The position numbers were made by a program, and so were the translations under genes. From Haemaphysalis longicornis (taxonomy: Eukaryota; Arthropoda; Arachnida; Ixodida; Ixodidae), in the NCBI GenBank assembly GCA_013339765.2, contig CM023450.1, forward strand, positions 100,977,920 through 101,041,919: a stretch of DNA of 64,000 nucleotides, in the 5' to 3' direction. Below are positions 23,382 through 34,661 of this stretch, piece by piece. The notes beneath the pieces are model-generated. The model was not told where the DNA came from. It made no database searches and saw only the letters and a program-made list of their open reading frames with translations. The first letter of the stretch is position 1, and every line of letters begins with the position of its first letter.

Positions 23382-24063
23382 CGTGGTGCGAGTTTCTCGG
23401 AGCCGAATTTCGCGCTGACCATCCATGCGGTGTTCTCTCACCGCTTGGCAAGCTCTACCATCAATGCACTTCGGTACCCTCCCCATGGCGTCCAGCGGAG
23501 CGATCACACAGCCATGGACCATGCCCCAATAAGCGACGATGTTTCGTGCAGGGAAATTCGCGTGACATTCCAAGGTGTTTTCGGAGCGCCGGAAGATTTA
23601 AAGCGAAGCTTTATACGGCACGACGAAAGAGCAATCCGGCGGTCCCGTGTACGCAGAAAACTCCGGCGCAACCCTGTTCGCAGGCGCGAAAAAACCCGGT
23701 TGGTGAGGAGTTGGAAGTAAAAGGAGAGAGATTGGCTGTGTTAATAGATGACGTAGCTGCAGTCTCGCATCTACCGACACTGGCAAGTGGGAACGGCGCA
23801 TCGGAGGGAGCGAAAAAGCGTCTCTCTCGCAGCAGAGCGTACGCGCAGCGAGCTACTGCGTGAAGCACAACTCAGGCGACAACGGAGGGCAGAAGCGTCG
23901 GCGTTACAGAGTCACTGGTTAACCATCTGTACGGAGTTCATGAGCGCATTTTTTAAATTCCCCAGCCGGGAAGGAGATTGCATCCACGCCCCCACTTTAT
24001 AGGGGCGAAGTACTCACCAGTGTGCTAGAGATTACAATGTAGCCGCAATATAGTATTTAATGC

Positions 24064-24111
24064 TTAGTGTGCAACCTGCCACTACTATAGTAGTGGCAGG
24101 TTGCACACTAA
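24064..24111. repeat. Perfect 48-bp palindrome
   Basis: Two 24-bp arms (24064-24087 and 24088-24111) are exact reverse complements with no spacer; each arm starts TTAGTGTGCAACCTGCC read inward. Neither flank continues the symmetry. It lies in the receptor intron before the tail exon and could extrude as a cruciform. Confidence 0.95.
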
Positions 24112-24902
24112 TTTCCTAATTACGTAATTGGAAGTACTAACATTCCGGAAACAACTGTAATTAACAATTATTTAGTGTAAACAGACCATCTGCGGATCAT
24201 TTGTAATTTTATTAATCAACGATTTAGTCGGAATAAAAAAGGGAGTTTTTTTATTGAGGGAACCTAGCCGAATATGTTCGCAAAATTGTGGAGAGTTTAA
24301 AAAAGGCACATTTTGTAGTTCCCGCGAGAGTTTCTTGAAGGGTATATAATCCGGGGATCTTTCGAACTAAATATCTGAAAAATGTATTTCATTTAAAACA
24401 GCAGTGAAAATAACGTGAGGTAGCCTTCATCACGCCGAATGATTATATTGTTTGCTTTGGAACCCTCACAACAGGTCAGGGGGGGGACACCGCCTTAACA
24501 GAAACACTGACACCTATGCTCTCACAAAAGCTGTCTTTGCAGGATTGTATGAAACGTGACTATAGGCTGTCAAGTGTTGTCTGAATTGTGTTTCCCAGCT
24601 CTAGGGACATTACAATGACTTTGTTGAGACGTTCAGTTGCCTCTTTGAAATCTAGCACAGCCTTCCGGAAATTCTTCCTTTCCTTTTACCTGCATACCGT
24701 TATCACTTTCCCAGCCTGGACCGCGTATTTGGCAGACCTGGCCGCACCCAAAGTGCGCCTCTTTTTTGGGTCGTATAAGAAGAATCGCAGAACAAATAAA
24801 GCATTTTGTTAGGCTAAACCGACCTAAGAGATACGTAAGGCCCTTATTTTCGAAGAAAACGGGTACAATTCAAATCAGTGGACATGCTGCCTTAAAAAAT
24901 AT

Positions 24903-25010
24903 TCGTTTTGTTAAAAAGAAACAAAGAACCGCTATAGGGCTCGAACCCAGGCCGTTCGCGTGCAGATCCACGACTCCACCCGCTCGGCCAATTTAGGCCG
25001 AACAGGAAAG
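24903..25010 (-). repeat. tRNA-derived SINE-like sequence
   Basis: On the minus strand an A-box-like TTGGCCGAGCGGGTGGAG (near 24977-24991) and a B box GGTTCGAGCCC (24937-24947) are correctly spaced, resembling a Leu/Ser-type tRNA head. After it comes a T-rich tail (CTTTGTTTCTTTTTAAC). The acceptor stem does not close, so a retroposed SINE is more likely than a functional tRNA gene. Confidence 0.55.
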
Positions 25011-27032
25011 CCGCATTAGCAGTTGCTCATGAGAATAGGTGGGGTACTCCAAAGGAAACCAGTAGAGAACGCTGGTGGCGGTGCGTCCTGGCGGCCAGAT
25101 TTGTCAATCACGCACCAGGGTCACCGGCCTCCAGTTTCAATAAAGTTTTGAATTTATGCTTTGTTGTCCGAAAAACACTTTTCAAGCCTTAATTTATCAT
25201 CATCATTATTATCATCATCGCGACCACTTGTGTGTGTCCACTGCATCTCGGAAGCCTCTCCCAAACATTCCCGGCTCCTTGTATCGTGAGTCTGTCGAGT
25301 CCCAAACTGCTCTTCTACACTGAAATGAAACTCGAAAGGAAGTGACGAGTTTCAGGACAGTGGTTTTAGACAAAACTGTTGACCAAAGTAATACTGGTAG
25401 AGGTGCCGATTCTACCAACCGCTCGTTAACTCCCGCGCAACTATCACGCAGCCTGGTTGCTGCAGTTTTTTCGGTATGGCGAATAGTTTTTAAAATTAGC
25501 CACTTACGAAAAAACTACTCCCATTTAAGATGAGTTCCTGCCTTGCACCATAAGCTGAAAAGCCGGAGAATTGTGTTGACTGGCAGAGTTAAATTGGCCG
25601 TGACGCTGTTCCTTTCTGGTCTATACCGACACGTTTTCCACTGTAATAAGACATTTCCTTTCAAGATTTCCTTCTCCGCTGTCAAAGACTGTGCGTTTTG
25701 TGTTTGAGTGGTGACTGAGGAAACGATATTCTGCCGTTTCTGGGTGGTCACATTACAAACGTGCCATCTCATGCTTCGCACAAGCCAGACGATGTTTCAA
25801 AGACGTACGGTTTTTGTTTTTTTACGCGGGCGGTGATTTAGCTCGTCGGCTCTCGCAGCAGCTTTTTTCATTAAGGGGGCAACACCTGTCGACGGCCGGG
25901 AAACTGAAAAGACTTCGTTCTAGCTACATGCTTTACCTTGACGTGTCAACGTTAGTCTATTTGTGCAAAACGGAGTGGGTGAGGTGTGCCGCTAATTTCA
26001 TGGGCGGCACGTCGCCGCATAGCGCCGCACTATGTATCCGGTGGTTTTACCACGATGGGGCATTTGTCTTCTATGTCTCTATCCCTTTTATATGCGCCTC
26101 TTCATTGAAGCGTACAGTTTCATGCGTATGAAGCGTGCAGCTTCCTTAAGATTTGCCTGCAATGACCTAGGAGGTGAAAGCAGCGCAACAATCACTCGCA
26201 GTTTAGTGAGACGATGATGGCGCTCTTGCAGGCGGATGCGGCAGGAAATTTCTGGCCAACAGTAAATGCACTTGCGTGCATGAGCCACTACGGCGCTGCG
26301 AAAGAGCTTAAGTTGGGGGTTGGGAGGATACGGAGGTTAGCTATACTTTATCGGGGCCGCTCTTCCTCACGATCTCTCAGTCGTCGCTGGACTGACTAAA
26401 TTCGAAATGTGTGACTGTATATATGAACATTTATATAGAGAGAACTGACTTGCTGCTGCTTTTCGGGGTCTCCACAATTCTTTAGCCTGAACAAATTTAA
26501 ATTGGTTTCTTGGAGTGCATACCCACCTATCAGAGAAGTCGCCAGTGCGGTGTTTGTCACCGGAAGGATTAATCCAAGCGCGGGGAAGTGCGGATATGTA
26601 TTATTTTCTGTTTTATTTCAACGTGTACATTTACAAATTTCTACCCTTTTCGTGTTCAGTGTTTGTGAAATTATGTCTCCTAGAATAATTATAAGTCGCC
26701 AAAATGCAGCAATCTCTTGTTATAACGAAATCGCTCCGTTCCATCAAATTGTTTTACGATGTCAACCGCAATGCATAGACATCGAATTACTCGCCTTTTT
26801 AACGGAGGAGTGCTCATTTCCGACGCCAGTTCACTGCCACGAGGACTTACAACGAGGCTTTACTTTTACTTCCGACTTACGCAAAATGCGTATGGAGCGA
26901 AAATCATCTCGTTGGCGGCTTTCTGATCATGTTTGTTGCACCCATAAGGAAATACCAAGCACTTCTAAAAATGAACTGCTCGTTCCACCACCAATATTCC
27001 TTTTTTCTCTTCGTTTCGCTTGCTGACCGCAG

Positions 27033-27242
27033 GTGCTCTACCTCCTACGGCGCTCGTACAGCCGCTACCGGCTGCAGAGGGGCCTCTACAGCCGCAGGCG
27101 CCAACGCATGGCCTTGACTCGGGTGTCCGTGTCCACGCACGAATCGTCGATCGGCGACTCTGCCAGCCGGAAGAGCTCTATCGACAAGTACGCTTGCGGG
27201 CCCAGTGGCGAATCAGTCCTTGAGGACGACGTCTGGAACTGA
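27033..27242 (+). CDS. Class B GPCR last exon: helix 8 and C-terminal tail
   Basis: A strong acceptor (TTTCGCTTGCTGACCGCAG) opens in phase 0 onto VLYLLRRSYSRYRLQRGLYS, then a basic segment and a Ser-rich tail (RVSVSTHESSIGDSASRKSS), ending VLEDDVWN and TGA. The V...LRR..SRYRLQR pattern directly after NGE is the usual amphipathic helix 8 of class B receptors. The serine cluster is a likely site for receptor-kinase phosphorylation and arrestin binding. At 69 residues the tail has a normal length. No AATAAA was found close downstream. Confidence 0.9.
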   Translation: MLYLLRRSYSRYRLQRGLYSRRRQRMALTRVSVSTHESSIGDSASRKSSIDKYACGPSGESVLEDDVWN

Positions 27243-28230
27243 CCCCGCCATCCAACTCTTTCTCGGCTCCCGCCTCCACAGCGTGGCTCACGCGTTAACT
27301 GCCTTTCCGAGCCACTTCCAAGCGTTTTAGTCGACAATGGTTGCCGGCTGCTGTAACCTATGAAGACGTCCCTTTAAGGTTACTGCAGAACCATTGCTTC
27401 TTGGTTCCGACAAATGAATCTTGAGCCAAATGACGACAACATTATTCACTAGACTTGTCTGACCGTCGTCTCAACGCTCCAAAGACGTGCCCGTGCAGAC
27501 TGTTCTTCATTCATGTGCTGTGGGACATTCACGATAGGAGGCGACTATGGCGCAGTTGTCGCTTTCTGCTTCTGTGCACCACAGCGGATATCTTCTCTCA
27601 TTGGAAATGGACCTGTGAACAACGGCGAACTTGGTGTTCTTATTAGCTCACGACCGAAGGTATTCACCGTTCACCGAGCGGCTACAGTCTCCGGATGCGT
27701 CTACCTTCTTTTCTGTCCTCCTTCCGTGGATGTGAAGGATGAGATACACTGGTTCGTTGCTGACTGTGAAATCGGCTCGGCGTTTCCGCCAGTGGCGAAG
27801 AATGCCCGAGAACTACTCTTTTTCGCGTCTATAAATGAAGCCCGCGGAAAAACAGGGCCTCGTGACTGTCCTCCGTACTCCCTCATTTATATCAAATGTA
27901 CATTATTTCTTATACCACTCTGCAACAAGCATGCTAATGCTTATCGTCATAACAAAACAAATGTCCGCTAAACAGACAGTTCCCGAGGTGGCTCAAGGTG
28001 TTAAGCTATGGTGCGCGAAGCCATACGTGCGATTCAGGTTGGTGTGACTGCATTTTAAATTAGTGTCGAATATAAAAACAACGATGTACGGTTAAAATTT
28101 TTTGCTTATGGCTAACATGCAAAGCGGTGGCGAGAAGCGTTTAAATGTGCCTTCTCATTTTCCCGGCCGCCTGGAGCTTCACCGACATTCCAGTAGCTGG
28201 CCTATGTAGTCTCACTACCGAGACGCGTAG
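27243..28230. other. Downstream of the receptor stop, 3' UTR candidate
   Basis: No coding features recognised. The first part is presumably 3' untranslated sequence of the receptor, but no standard poly(A) signal was found nearby. Confidence 0.35.
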
Positions 28231-28239
28231 GGCTACAAT

Positions 28240-28680
28240 CGACAAAATCTGGTTGATTCCTCTTTCATAGGAATCGGTAAAACACGAAAGTGAAATGTGC
28301 AGCGAAATCTGCAGCTTAGCATGATTTGCGGGTCGGTGGCTGTCTTGTGGGTGTGCTTGGCGAGCGACGTCTTGTTGGCGGGTAGCTTTGGCAAAGGTGT
28401 ACTGGCGTAATTTCCGTGACGACGCATATGACGTCAGGGAAATTTTGGTGTACCCCGGCATAAGACACTTTCGTGTTAAAATATAAAAACTGAAAACGAA
28501 CAACCTCTAAGTATAACGTAGCATTTAGTACTAAAGGTTGCTTACCCGCAAGAAGACACTGTGTGCAGGGGTGCACCCTTTACAGGCCGCTTGCTTCGTT
28601 GTATTGGCGTCACTTCCGTGATGGATACGACGCAAGCGAAATCTTGGTGTGTCCGGGAATAAAACACTTTCGTGTTAAAA
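28240..28680. repeat. Dispersed repeat with inverted CACTTTCGTG motifs, copy B
   Basis: AAAACACGAAAGTG at 28279-28292 pairs with CACTTTCGTGTTAAAA at 28665-28680, and an additional CACTTTCGTGTT lies at 28466-28477. The right-end module (GACG.CAT/ATACGACG, CTTGGTGT.CC) is present twice, so the copy contains an internal duplication. About 85 percent like copy C by eye. Confidence 0.75.
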
Positions 28681-28689
28681 AGAGAGTAC

Positions 28690-30020
28690 AGCACAGGCAC
28701 CTGAGCCATTCTTTTTGTTTCTCCTTGCGTGCCGGGTACGCTCAAATGGCATTCATTGCAGATTCAAAGAATCACCGAAGAACATACAGACAGGCTGTCT
28801 GGCAAAGAGGATAGCTAGCTCGATTAGTTTAGGCCTAATTAGTACATGTGGTTTAATTGAAAACCACAAGGCGGAGTCTTCAGGTCGCGTTTCCGATGCC
28901 TCCCTTGGGCACACCGTTGTCTCTATTGTTCCCTACAAAGCTTTAAGAGTAACACAGCTCTCAGCCGAATTCGGCTTCCTGCTAATTTTCCTAGTTATAC
29001 TGCTTCAGGCGCGAAACAATAATCTCGACCGAGTCTGCGCGATAAGATTGCATTATGGCCCCTCTTTTTTTGCGGATCTTTGTCGTGAAAGAAAGCCAAT
29101 GCAAGTGCGACGTAGGCACCTGCATTCTGGAAGAATCAGAAGTTGTGCGACGGCGGGGCCAAGTGTCGCATAAATTTACTCTGCTTTTTCCCAGCTCTTG
29201 CAAACTGTTATGGCGCTGGTCCGAATGCACGACAGCGGCAGTAGTGCTGGCACTGGCCACAGAATCGCTATGCAACCTTGCCTTGCGTATACCGGCGCCG
29301 TTTCAACCCGCCGGTGAAAAAAAATTAGGGAAGCTTGCACTCACAAGCAAGACTTTAATGGCGAAGCTCTTGTAGGTGAGCATTGCTGGAAACACAGTTA
29401 AGTTTCAGTATCATTGTTTATTTGCATGGTTGCTGTGCGCCATATGCATCGAAGAGGTCGTCGTCTTCTCCGCGGCGAGTGATGGATGTGAAGTCATCTT
29501 CAGCATTCTACACTTGCACCAGCTCTTCGTCATCGACTAGAGGCACCGGTGGCGAAATCCGGAAGTCGTCTCGCAAAGAACTGGCACACTCGTAGCAATG
29601 TCTCCAATTATATATAATGGCTTCTAGAGAATGACGCGGCCATGGTGACCTCTCCCAAGCAGGGTGTCTTTTCATCCTTAGCATTAGCGCTGGAGTTTGT
29701 TTGTTTTGTTTTGTTTTTTGCTAAGGACACTGAGTGAGCCGGTGAGCCGGGGACGCGGTGGTCGCCGCGGGTCGCGCGCTCACGAGCGCTGGGCATTTTC
29801 TTGATATTTTTCCCCGCAATGGCGAACTTACGGCCTGTACAACGCCGCTGTTAAAAAACGGGCTACACAGAAAATGCAACCCTCGTCCCTTGCAGTGCGC
29901 GCTTGTACCCCAGGAGTTAGGGTTGTCCGAAATTCTCACCCCGCACACATAGCCACTCTGTTTTGTAGCAGAAAAGGTGACGTCTTGGAAGACCGCGCCA
30001 TGGCTTCGCTTTCTCTCTCT
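28690..30020. other. Convergent intergenic DNA, no feature
   Basis: No exon, RNA gene or mobile element was recognised here. The open frames are short and carry no known motif. Confidence 0.4.
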
Positions 30021-30024
30021 GTCG

Positions 30025-30099
<75 letters not shown>

Positions 30100-30102
30100 C
30101 AT
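30025..30102. repeat. (TA)n microsatellite
   Basis: About 78 bp of alternating T and A with two TG/CA interruptions. Confidence 0.95.
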
Positions 30103-30209
30103 ACAGAAGAAATGCCGGCAGTATACAACGCCAAAGAAGGCATAGGGAATGGTTAGACTATTTTTTACCGTTAGTGACGTTACATTATTTTTTTTATTAA
30201 TTACATGAG

Positions 30210-30430
30210 AAAGAAAGAAAGAAAAACACGCACCCAGAGTGGGGACCGAACCCACGCCTTTCGATTAGATCTCGGATACCTTACCAATTCGTTTTGGTAC
30301 GGCCGAAATGCCACCTGGCGGCATTTTTTCTCCGCTTTCTTTCTTCTTTCCAAATTCTTTATCGGTTTCAATAACCTACCACATCCTCCCCCTTGCTTTC
30401 CGATGGTTCTTCACTGCTAACCCTTATTTC
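30210..30430 (+). repeat. SINE related to 19250-19450
   Basis: It shares the body of the SINE at 19250 (CACCTGGCGGCATTTTTTCT, TTCTTTCTTCTTTCCAA, AATAACCTACCACATCCT and a TTTATTTCTGT-type end). A B-box-like GTGGGTTCGGTCCCCAC is present on the opposite strand near 30238, so the head is rearranged or inverted. Confidence 0.55.
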
Positions 30431-30440
30431 TGTTCTATAA

Positions 30441-30442
<2 letters not shown>

Positions 30443-30493
<51 letters not shown>

Positions 30494-30510
30494 ATATATA
30501 TATATACACA
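30443..30510. repeat. (TA)n microsatellite, left of Tigger element
   Basis: TA repeat ending in TATATACACA immediately before the inverted end of a Tigger-type element; the tract resumes at 31293 on the other side. Confidence 0.95.
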
Positions 30511-30512
30511 TA

Positions 30513-31289
30513 TAGTTATATTTCGTTACCTCGAACTCGCAATATATATCTCGAAAAATCGGCTAAGTCGAAATTTTCTGCGGCCCCGAACCATTTCGTA
30601 TACGTCCCATGTATTCGTTGCCCTTTATTTCGAAGTATTTTTGGGCCCAACTGCGGATATCTCGAAATCTTGACTGAGAGTGGAACGAAACTTTTGCCGC
30701 CGTGGACCGTTTCACAAGATTCGGGCGATGCTGGCGCGCCTAAATCCCTCGATTTTTTTCTCGTTTAGCCGGGCCTACCACAAAACCGATGTTTTTCCCG
30801 AACGTGAAGTCTGAGCCTAGAGGCATATCAACTTCGTCAAGCAACCCTGTGGCACGTCATGTAACGGTAGAGACACGCGTAGAGGTGCAGTGTACTAGAA
30901 CATACAGCTGTGTCGTGCGGAGAAAAACCCAATGGAGAGCACCGGCGGGGAAGATCGGCTCATGCGATGCGTCAAGCAGCTAGAGGACTCTTTACTAGGG
31001 CCAAGTGCGGCTGCAAAGCAGACCAGCATTACGCAGTTCTTTTCTGCTAAATAAAATTGCAGAGCCACGAAACCCAGCCGGTGAACGTCTCTTGTATGTT
31101 TTTTTTCTCTTTCAAACCTTTATGAAAAGCAAGATAGGAAGCTGATGTTGAAGAACTGGTAAGTAGCAGCGCCATTTTTTGCAAAGAACTCGATATTTCA
31201 TGGCAATTCGCGCAACTTTGCTTATTTCGAAAATCGGCTTATCTCGAAATATTTCCCGGTTTTTACTACTTCGAGTTAACGAGGTATTA

Positions 31290-31292
<3 letters not shown>
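30513..31292 (+). mobile_element. Tigger/pogo-type element inside a TA tract
   Basis: Inverted ends: the complement of the right end reads CAGTAATACCTCGTTAACTC and the left TAGTTATATTTCGTTACCTC, both continuing into matching GATTTTTCGA / AAATCGGCT blocks. The flanks are TA repeats on both sides, the TA target of this superfamily. Inside, near 30961-31060, is a decayed transposase tail followed by AATAAA. The element is internally deleted. Confidence 0.75.
30955..31055 (+). pseudogene. Tigger transposase C-terminal remnant
   Basis: The reading LMRCVKQLEDSLLGPSAAAK, then QTSITQFFSAK and a stop, resembles the end of Tigger/pogo transposases, which typically finish with KQ.TL..FF and a few residues. 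It is followed within a few bases by AATAAA. Only about 30 residues are left of a protein of about 500. The catalytic DDE core is absent. Confidence 0.5.

Positions 31293-31345
<53 letters not shown>
31293..31345. repeat. (TA)n microsatellite, right of Tigger element
   Basis: Pure TA tract starting at the CTG/TA boundary of the element that ends at 31292. Confidence 0.95.
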
Positions 31346-31347
<2 letters not shown>

Positions 31348-32451
31348 TTTATGTGCGTGCGTGGGAGGACTAATATATGTCCAACAGCAACGTGCGCGTG
31401 TAAGATGGGAGAGTGGAACCAATCCGCTTCGTGACTGCAGTGCGAGCGTTCTTCACCAGTTCATTGCAATTTCCCGCGGTTTTAGCTCCTTTTGCGAAAT
31501 AACCAAAGTAGACACGCCCAAGCTCGCAATTTTACTTTCAAACCACGCAAGGCGGAAGATTGCAGAGGTATGGGGGAGTGGGGTTAGTGTATGAAGCGAA
31601 TTCAGTTCGTCTACGCAAGTCAACCACTCACGTCTCTCTTTTAAGCATGACTCCTGCCAAGGTGCCCACCCCCCTTACCGCTGCAAGAACCTGCATATAA
31701 GGGGGGAGCAAAGGTCTGAGGAGCGCACAGGTAAGCCATGGACATCCGCGCTGTTGCACTGCCAAGACACGTCATCCTCGTGCTGCAATGCAAGGACGAA
31801 CCTGAACAACATACGGAAACGAAGAGCCACCCAAATGCGGCTAGCATGGGACTCCATTCTTAATTAAGCAGCGTCGAGGACTGGGCAAGCAGGAGAGGGC
31901 GGCCCGAGTTGCCTAGTACCCTATTCGACGGGGAGTGTCCGTTTCAAGACACACATCGCGCACGAACGACACATTCCGGACCCCGTGTAACGTCGGCGAC
32001 AAGCTCTGGTCCACATAGGCGGTCCATGATGCATGCTGTTCTTCAAGTACAAAAATAAGGATACACATTACGTTGCGCTGACCTGTACAGATGCGGCAGC
32101 CGAAGTTACGGATTCTGCTGGGGGACTTTATGGGAGTGCGATTTGTGACCCTGACAAGAAGCTTGTAGATGCCACGTGGAGAATTACTGTTACAAAATGC
32201 GCACGCAAATATTAACCACAAACTACATTAATAACTTTTATTCGGAACGCGGCATCACATTTCTTCTTATACTATCAGAAGAAGCTGGCGCGGGGCAAAC
32301 GCGCATGAGCATCGCGAGTACAGCGATATACATTCGTTGATTTGCGGCGCTTGCCATAGCCTACAGTCGGGCGCACTTGCGTTCCCGGCTGCTTTGACAG
32401 CATGAGGAGCCATGCGATCGCGTATTTCCGCTTCCATTGATTAAAACTGTG

Positions 32452-33360
32452 CTATCTAAGAAGGGTTCCCAAATGGGTGCCTGCGGACCTCCATGGCTCG
32501 ACAGGGGCACGTACCGAACGTCCTCCCTCCCATTCTTTAAATACTGTTTCAGAACGCTGCCGTAAACGCAGAAAAAAAAGTACGAAACAATGGCTTTGTG
32601 GCGTGGCATGCAGGCTCGGTCGTTCAACTTTTCCGCAAGTGTAAGGTTTCCAGGTGCCAGCGACGCTGCAAAGTCGAACGCGTGGGAAGCGGCGGTTCCC
32701 TGAAGGGTACATGAAGGGCTTTATGGCAGCCAGCCTGTCAACAGCAGGCGGCCTTTGGATCATGCCGCCTGCTTGGAGACGAATTGTCTTGAGCCTCGGC
32801 TGGGCTGTGACGTTGTTTTGAACGGCGTGTTGCAAAGCACAGTACAAGCGTGGAAAAGCGTGGGTCGGATGCTCGATGCGCTTTCCGCGGACGTGGCGGC
32901 GGTTGTTTCGGGGGCCGCCTGCGTGCGCGTTTAGCCAGAGGGGCGGTTGTAAAACCAAGTGGCCCGACGCGCTTCTGATAACGGGGTAGCAAGGGGCTGT
33001 CAACTGTGCTTGGACCGCGGCCGATTTCGGGCGGTGGTTCTGCCTTTGTTGGCCCGCGCGCACAGTAAGGAAGTGCGAAGATGTTTCGTTGGGAATGTGA
33101 CGCTGCGGGGTCTGCGCGTCCCATATGGTTTTTGCCGAGGATCGCCTGTCAACGGAGGGGAGCCTCAAGGGCGCTGCGTTCGTTAAGAGGAACGGATACG
33201 GGTCACCCCGGGTTTGTGGTGGCGGTCCAACTTTGGACAAGGCGTTATATATACGCGTAAAGTGCGGCGTGGGAACGGGAAAAACAAGCAGCGTGCGTAA
33301 AAGCTTGCCCCGGGCGCTTGCACGTGTTTTCGCGGGGTTCTCAGTGTGTGTTATACTCAT
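32452..33360 (-). CDS. Unassigned 302-codon open frame, doubtful
   Basis: This is the longest uninterrupted frame in the window. The translation is rich in Arg, Pro, Thr and Ser, has no signal peptide, no clear membrane segment and no motif I recognise. The region is GC-rich on both strands, and a plus-strand frame also overlaps it, which favours chance openness through lack of AT-rich stop codons. A CpG-rich regulatory stretch or an unknown transposon fragment are alternatives. I do not propose a function. Confidence 0.15.
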   Translation of the reverse strand: MSITHTENPAKTRASARGKLLRTLLVFPVPTPHFTRIYNALSKVGPPPQTRGDPYPFLLTNAAPLRLPSVDRRSSAKTIWDAQTPQRHIPNETSSHFLTVRAGQQRQNHRPKSAAVQAQLTAPCYPVIRSASGHLVLQPPLWLNAHAGGPRNNRRHVRGKRIEHPTHAFPRLYCALQHAVQNNVTAQPRLKTIRLQAGGMIQRPPAVDRLAAIKPFMYPSGNRRFPRVRLCSVAGTWKPYTCGKVERPSLHATPQSHCFVLFFLRLRQRSETVFKEWEGGRSVRAPVEPWRSAGTHLGTLLR

Positions 33361-34430
33361 TTTGGTCGCCTTTGATCTTCTCTTTTTTTTTGTCTTGAGA
33401 GAGAGAGAGAGAGAGTGGCCAGCGATTCAGTGTTACGGGGGGGGGGGGGGGGCGTTGCCAGCCGCAGTTGATGCCCGGATTTGGCAATACGACCAATCAG
33501 ACCGCCCGGAGATGCTGATTGGCCTGTGTGTCGGGGGTGGAGACTAAGTTACCAACTAAAATCACGAGACACGAGGTCTCGGAGGCCGAATCCTCAGGGT
33601 TTCAATGTGCTATGCACGGCCGGCGTATTGCCGATCTAGCCAGGTCAGGCTAGGGAGGATCTCACCACTTGCGTAGTCTTAGGTCAGGGTCCGTCGCTGA
33701 CGGGGTGCCACGTGCCCAAAGTCTTAGCTGACCAAGAACCCCACTTTATTTCTTACTCTGTCTACTTCAGTCTTTAAATATCCTGTATGTGTCTTTCGCT
33801 TAAATATACAGTTTTGAAAAACCCTCCATCGACCATCGTAGTCGTGTCATCAGTGCAGCCACCATCAGGCACCAACGCAGATCATCATCAAGAAGAACAA
33901 CGAACCAACATTTACTGCAAGTATTGCTTGTATAACCCCAAACTGCTATCCACACGGATACTAACGAGTTTGCCGGATGTTCATCTGGGGAACTTGCGCT
34001 CCCATGTGGTAGTGGCAACGGATGCATTAAAACGTGCGGAGAGGGCGGGCGGGGGAATTCTCAGCCCACAACATAATTGGTCATTTTCTTATCATTTACC
34101 TGACTTTACTCCTGTATTCGAAGCTGAGTTTCGTTGAAATAGTTTTGGCCTCAAAAAAATGTTACCTCCACAATATTTAAATGTTGCTGTCATTTCACAT
34201 TCCCTGTCGGCTTGTACCGCGTTAAGGTCTCCAAAAAGTTAATTACTCATTCGTACCTGCAACCCAGGCCACAGGGGCCTATGGCTCAATAAAATGGCTG
34301 ATTCTTTGGCCGGATCATCTTTCGATGGCCCTTTAATGGACCTCAGCCCTACTCCATTTCTCCTGGCGCGAGCAAGGTTCCGCAGATACCAACGGCTATA
34401 GGGATAACACAAGAAGGTGCTATTACATGC

Positions 34431-34661
34431 TTGGACGACTATGCCCATCTAGATCACACTTGGGATGCGCAATTTTGCGAGTCCCACCAGTGTGAAGTCA
34501 CCTTAACCAGCATCAGATGTCGAATACCGCAGCCTAATTTTTATTTGCATCGCGCTGGTCTCACCCCCTTCGGCCTTTGTACTGCTTGTGGTGAAAGAGA
34601 GACAATTGAACACTTTTTCTTGCATTGCCGTGCTCTTTTTTCTCTAGAAAACTTTATTTAG
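34431..34661 (+). pseudogene. LINE C-terminal zinc-knuckle fragment
   Basis: The reading LTSIRCRIPQPNFYLHRAGL, then TPFGLCTACGERETIEHFFL and HCRALF, has the Cys-x2-Cys...His-x4-Cys ligands and the ETIEHFFLHC signature of LINE C-terminal knuckles. All four ligands are intact, but the piece is short and its 5' part is full of stops. Confidence 0.75.

Larger units (their letters stand above)
7945..27242 (+). other. Gene span: class B1 GPCR (C-terminal half)
   Basis: Span of the supported exons of a secretin-family receptor for a peptide hormone, a plasma-membrane protein that usually couples to Gs and cAMP. The five exons at 7945, 15093, 16870, 19678 and 27033 join in phases 0, 2, 0, 0 and give ECL2 through the cytoplasmic tail. 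The first exon starts in phase 2, so an earlier exon with TM1-TM4 is required; none was found in the preceding 7.9 kb. The sequence lies between the calcitonin/DH31 receptor group (KAVRA at the start of TM6) and the PTH receptor group (GFFVA...NGE in TM7); I cannot choose the ligand class. The introns hold LINEs, SINEs and DNA transposons. Confidence 0.8.

Noticed and set aside
23235..23720. 161-codon frame with a poly-Asp stretch
   Set aside because: The Asp run is the (GAT)n microsatellite and the rest has no family resemblance.
24931..25000. Functional tRNA gene on the minus strand
   Set aside because: A and B boxes are present but the acceptor stem does not pair and a SINE-like tail follows.
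26502..27026. 174-codon frame directly before the last receptor exon
   Set aside because: It overlaps the polypyrimidine tract of the acceptor at 27032 and its sequence shows no membrane or receptor motif.
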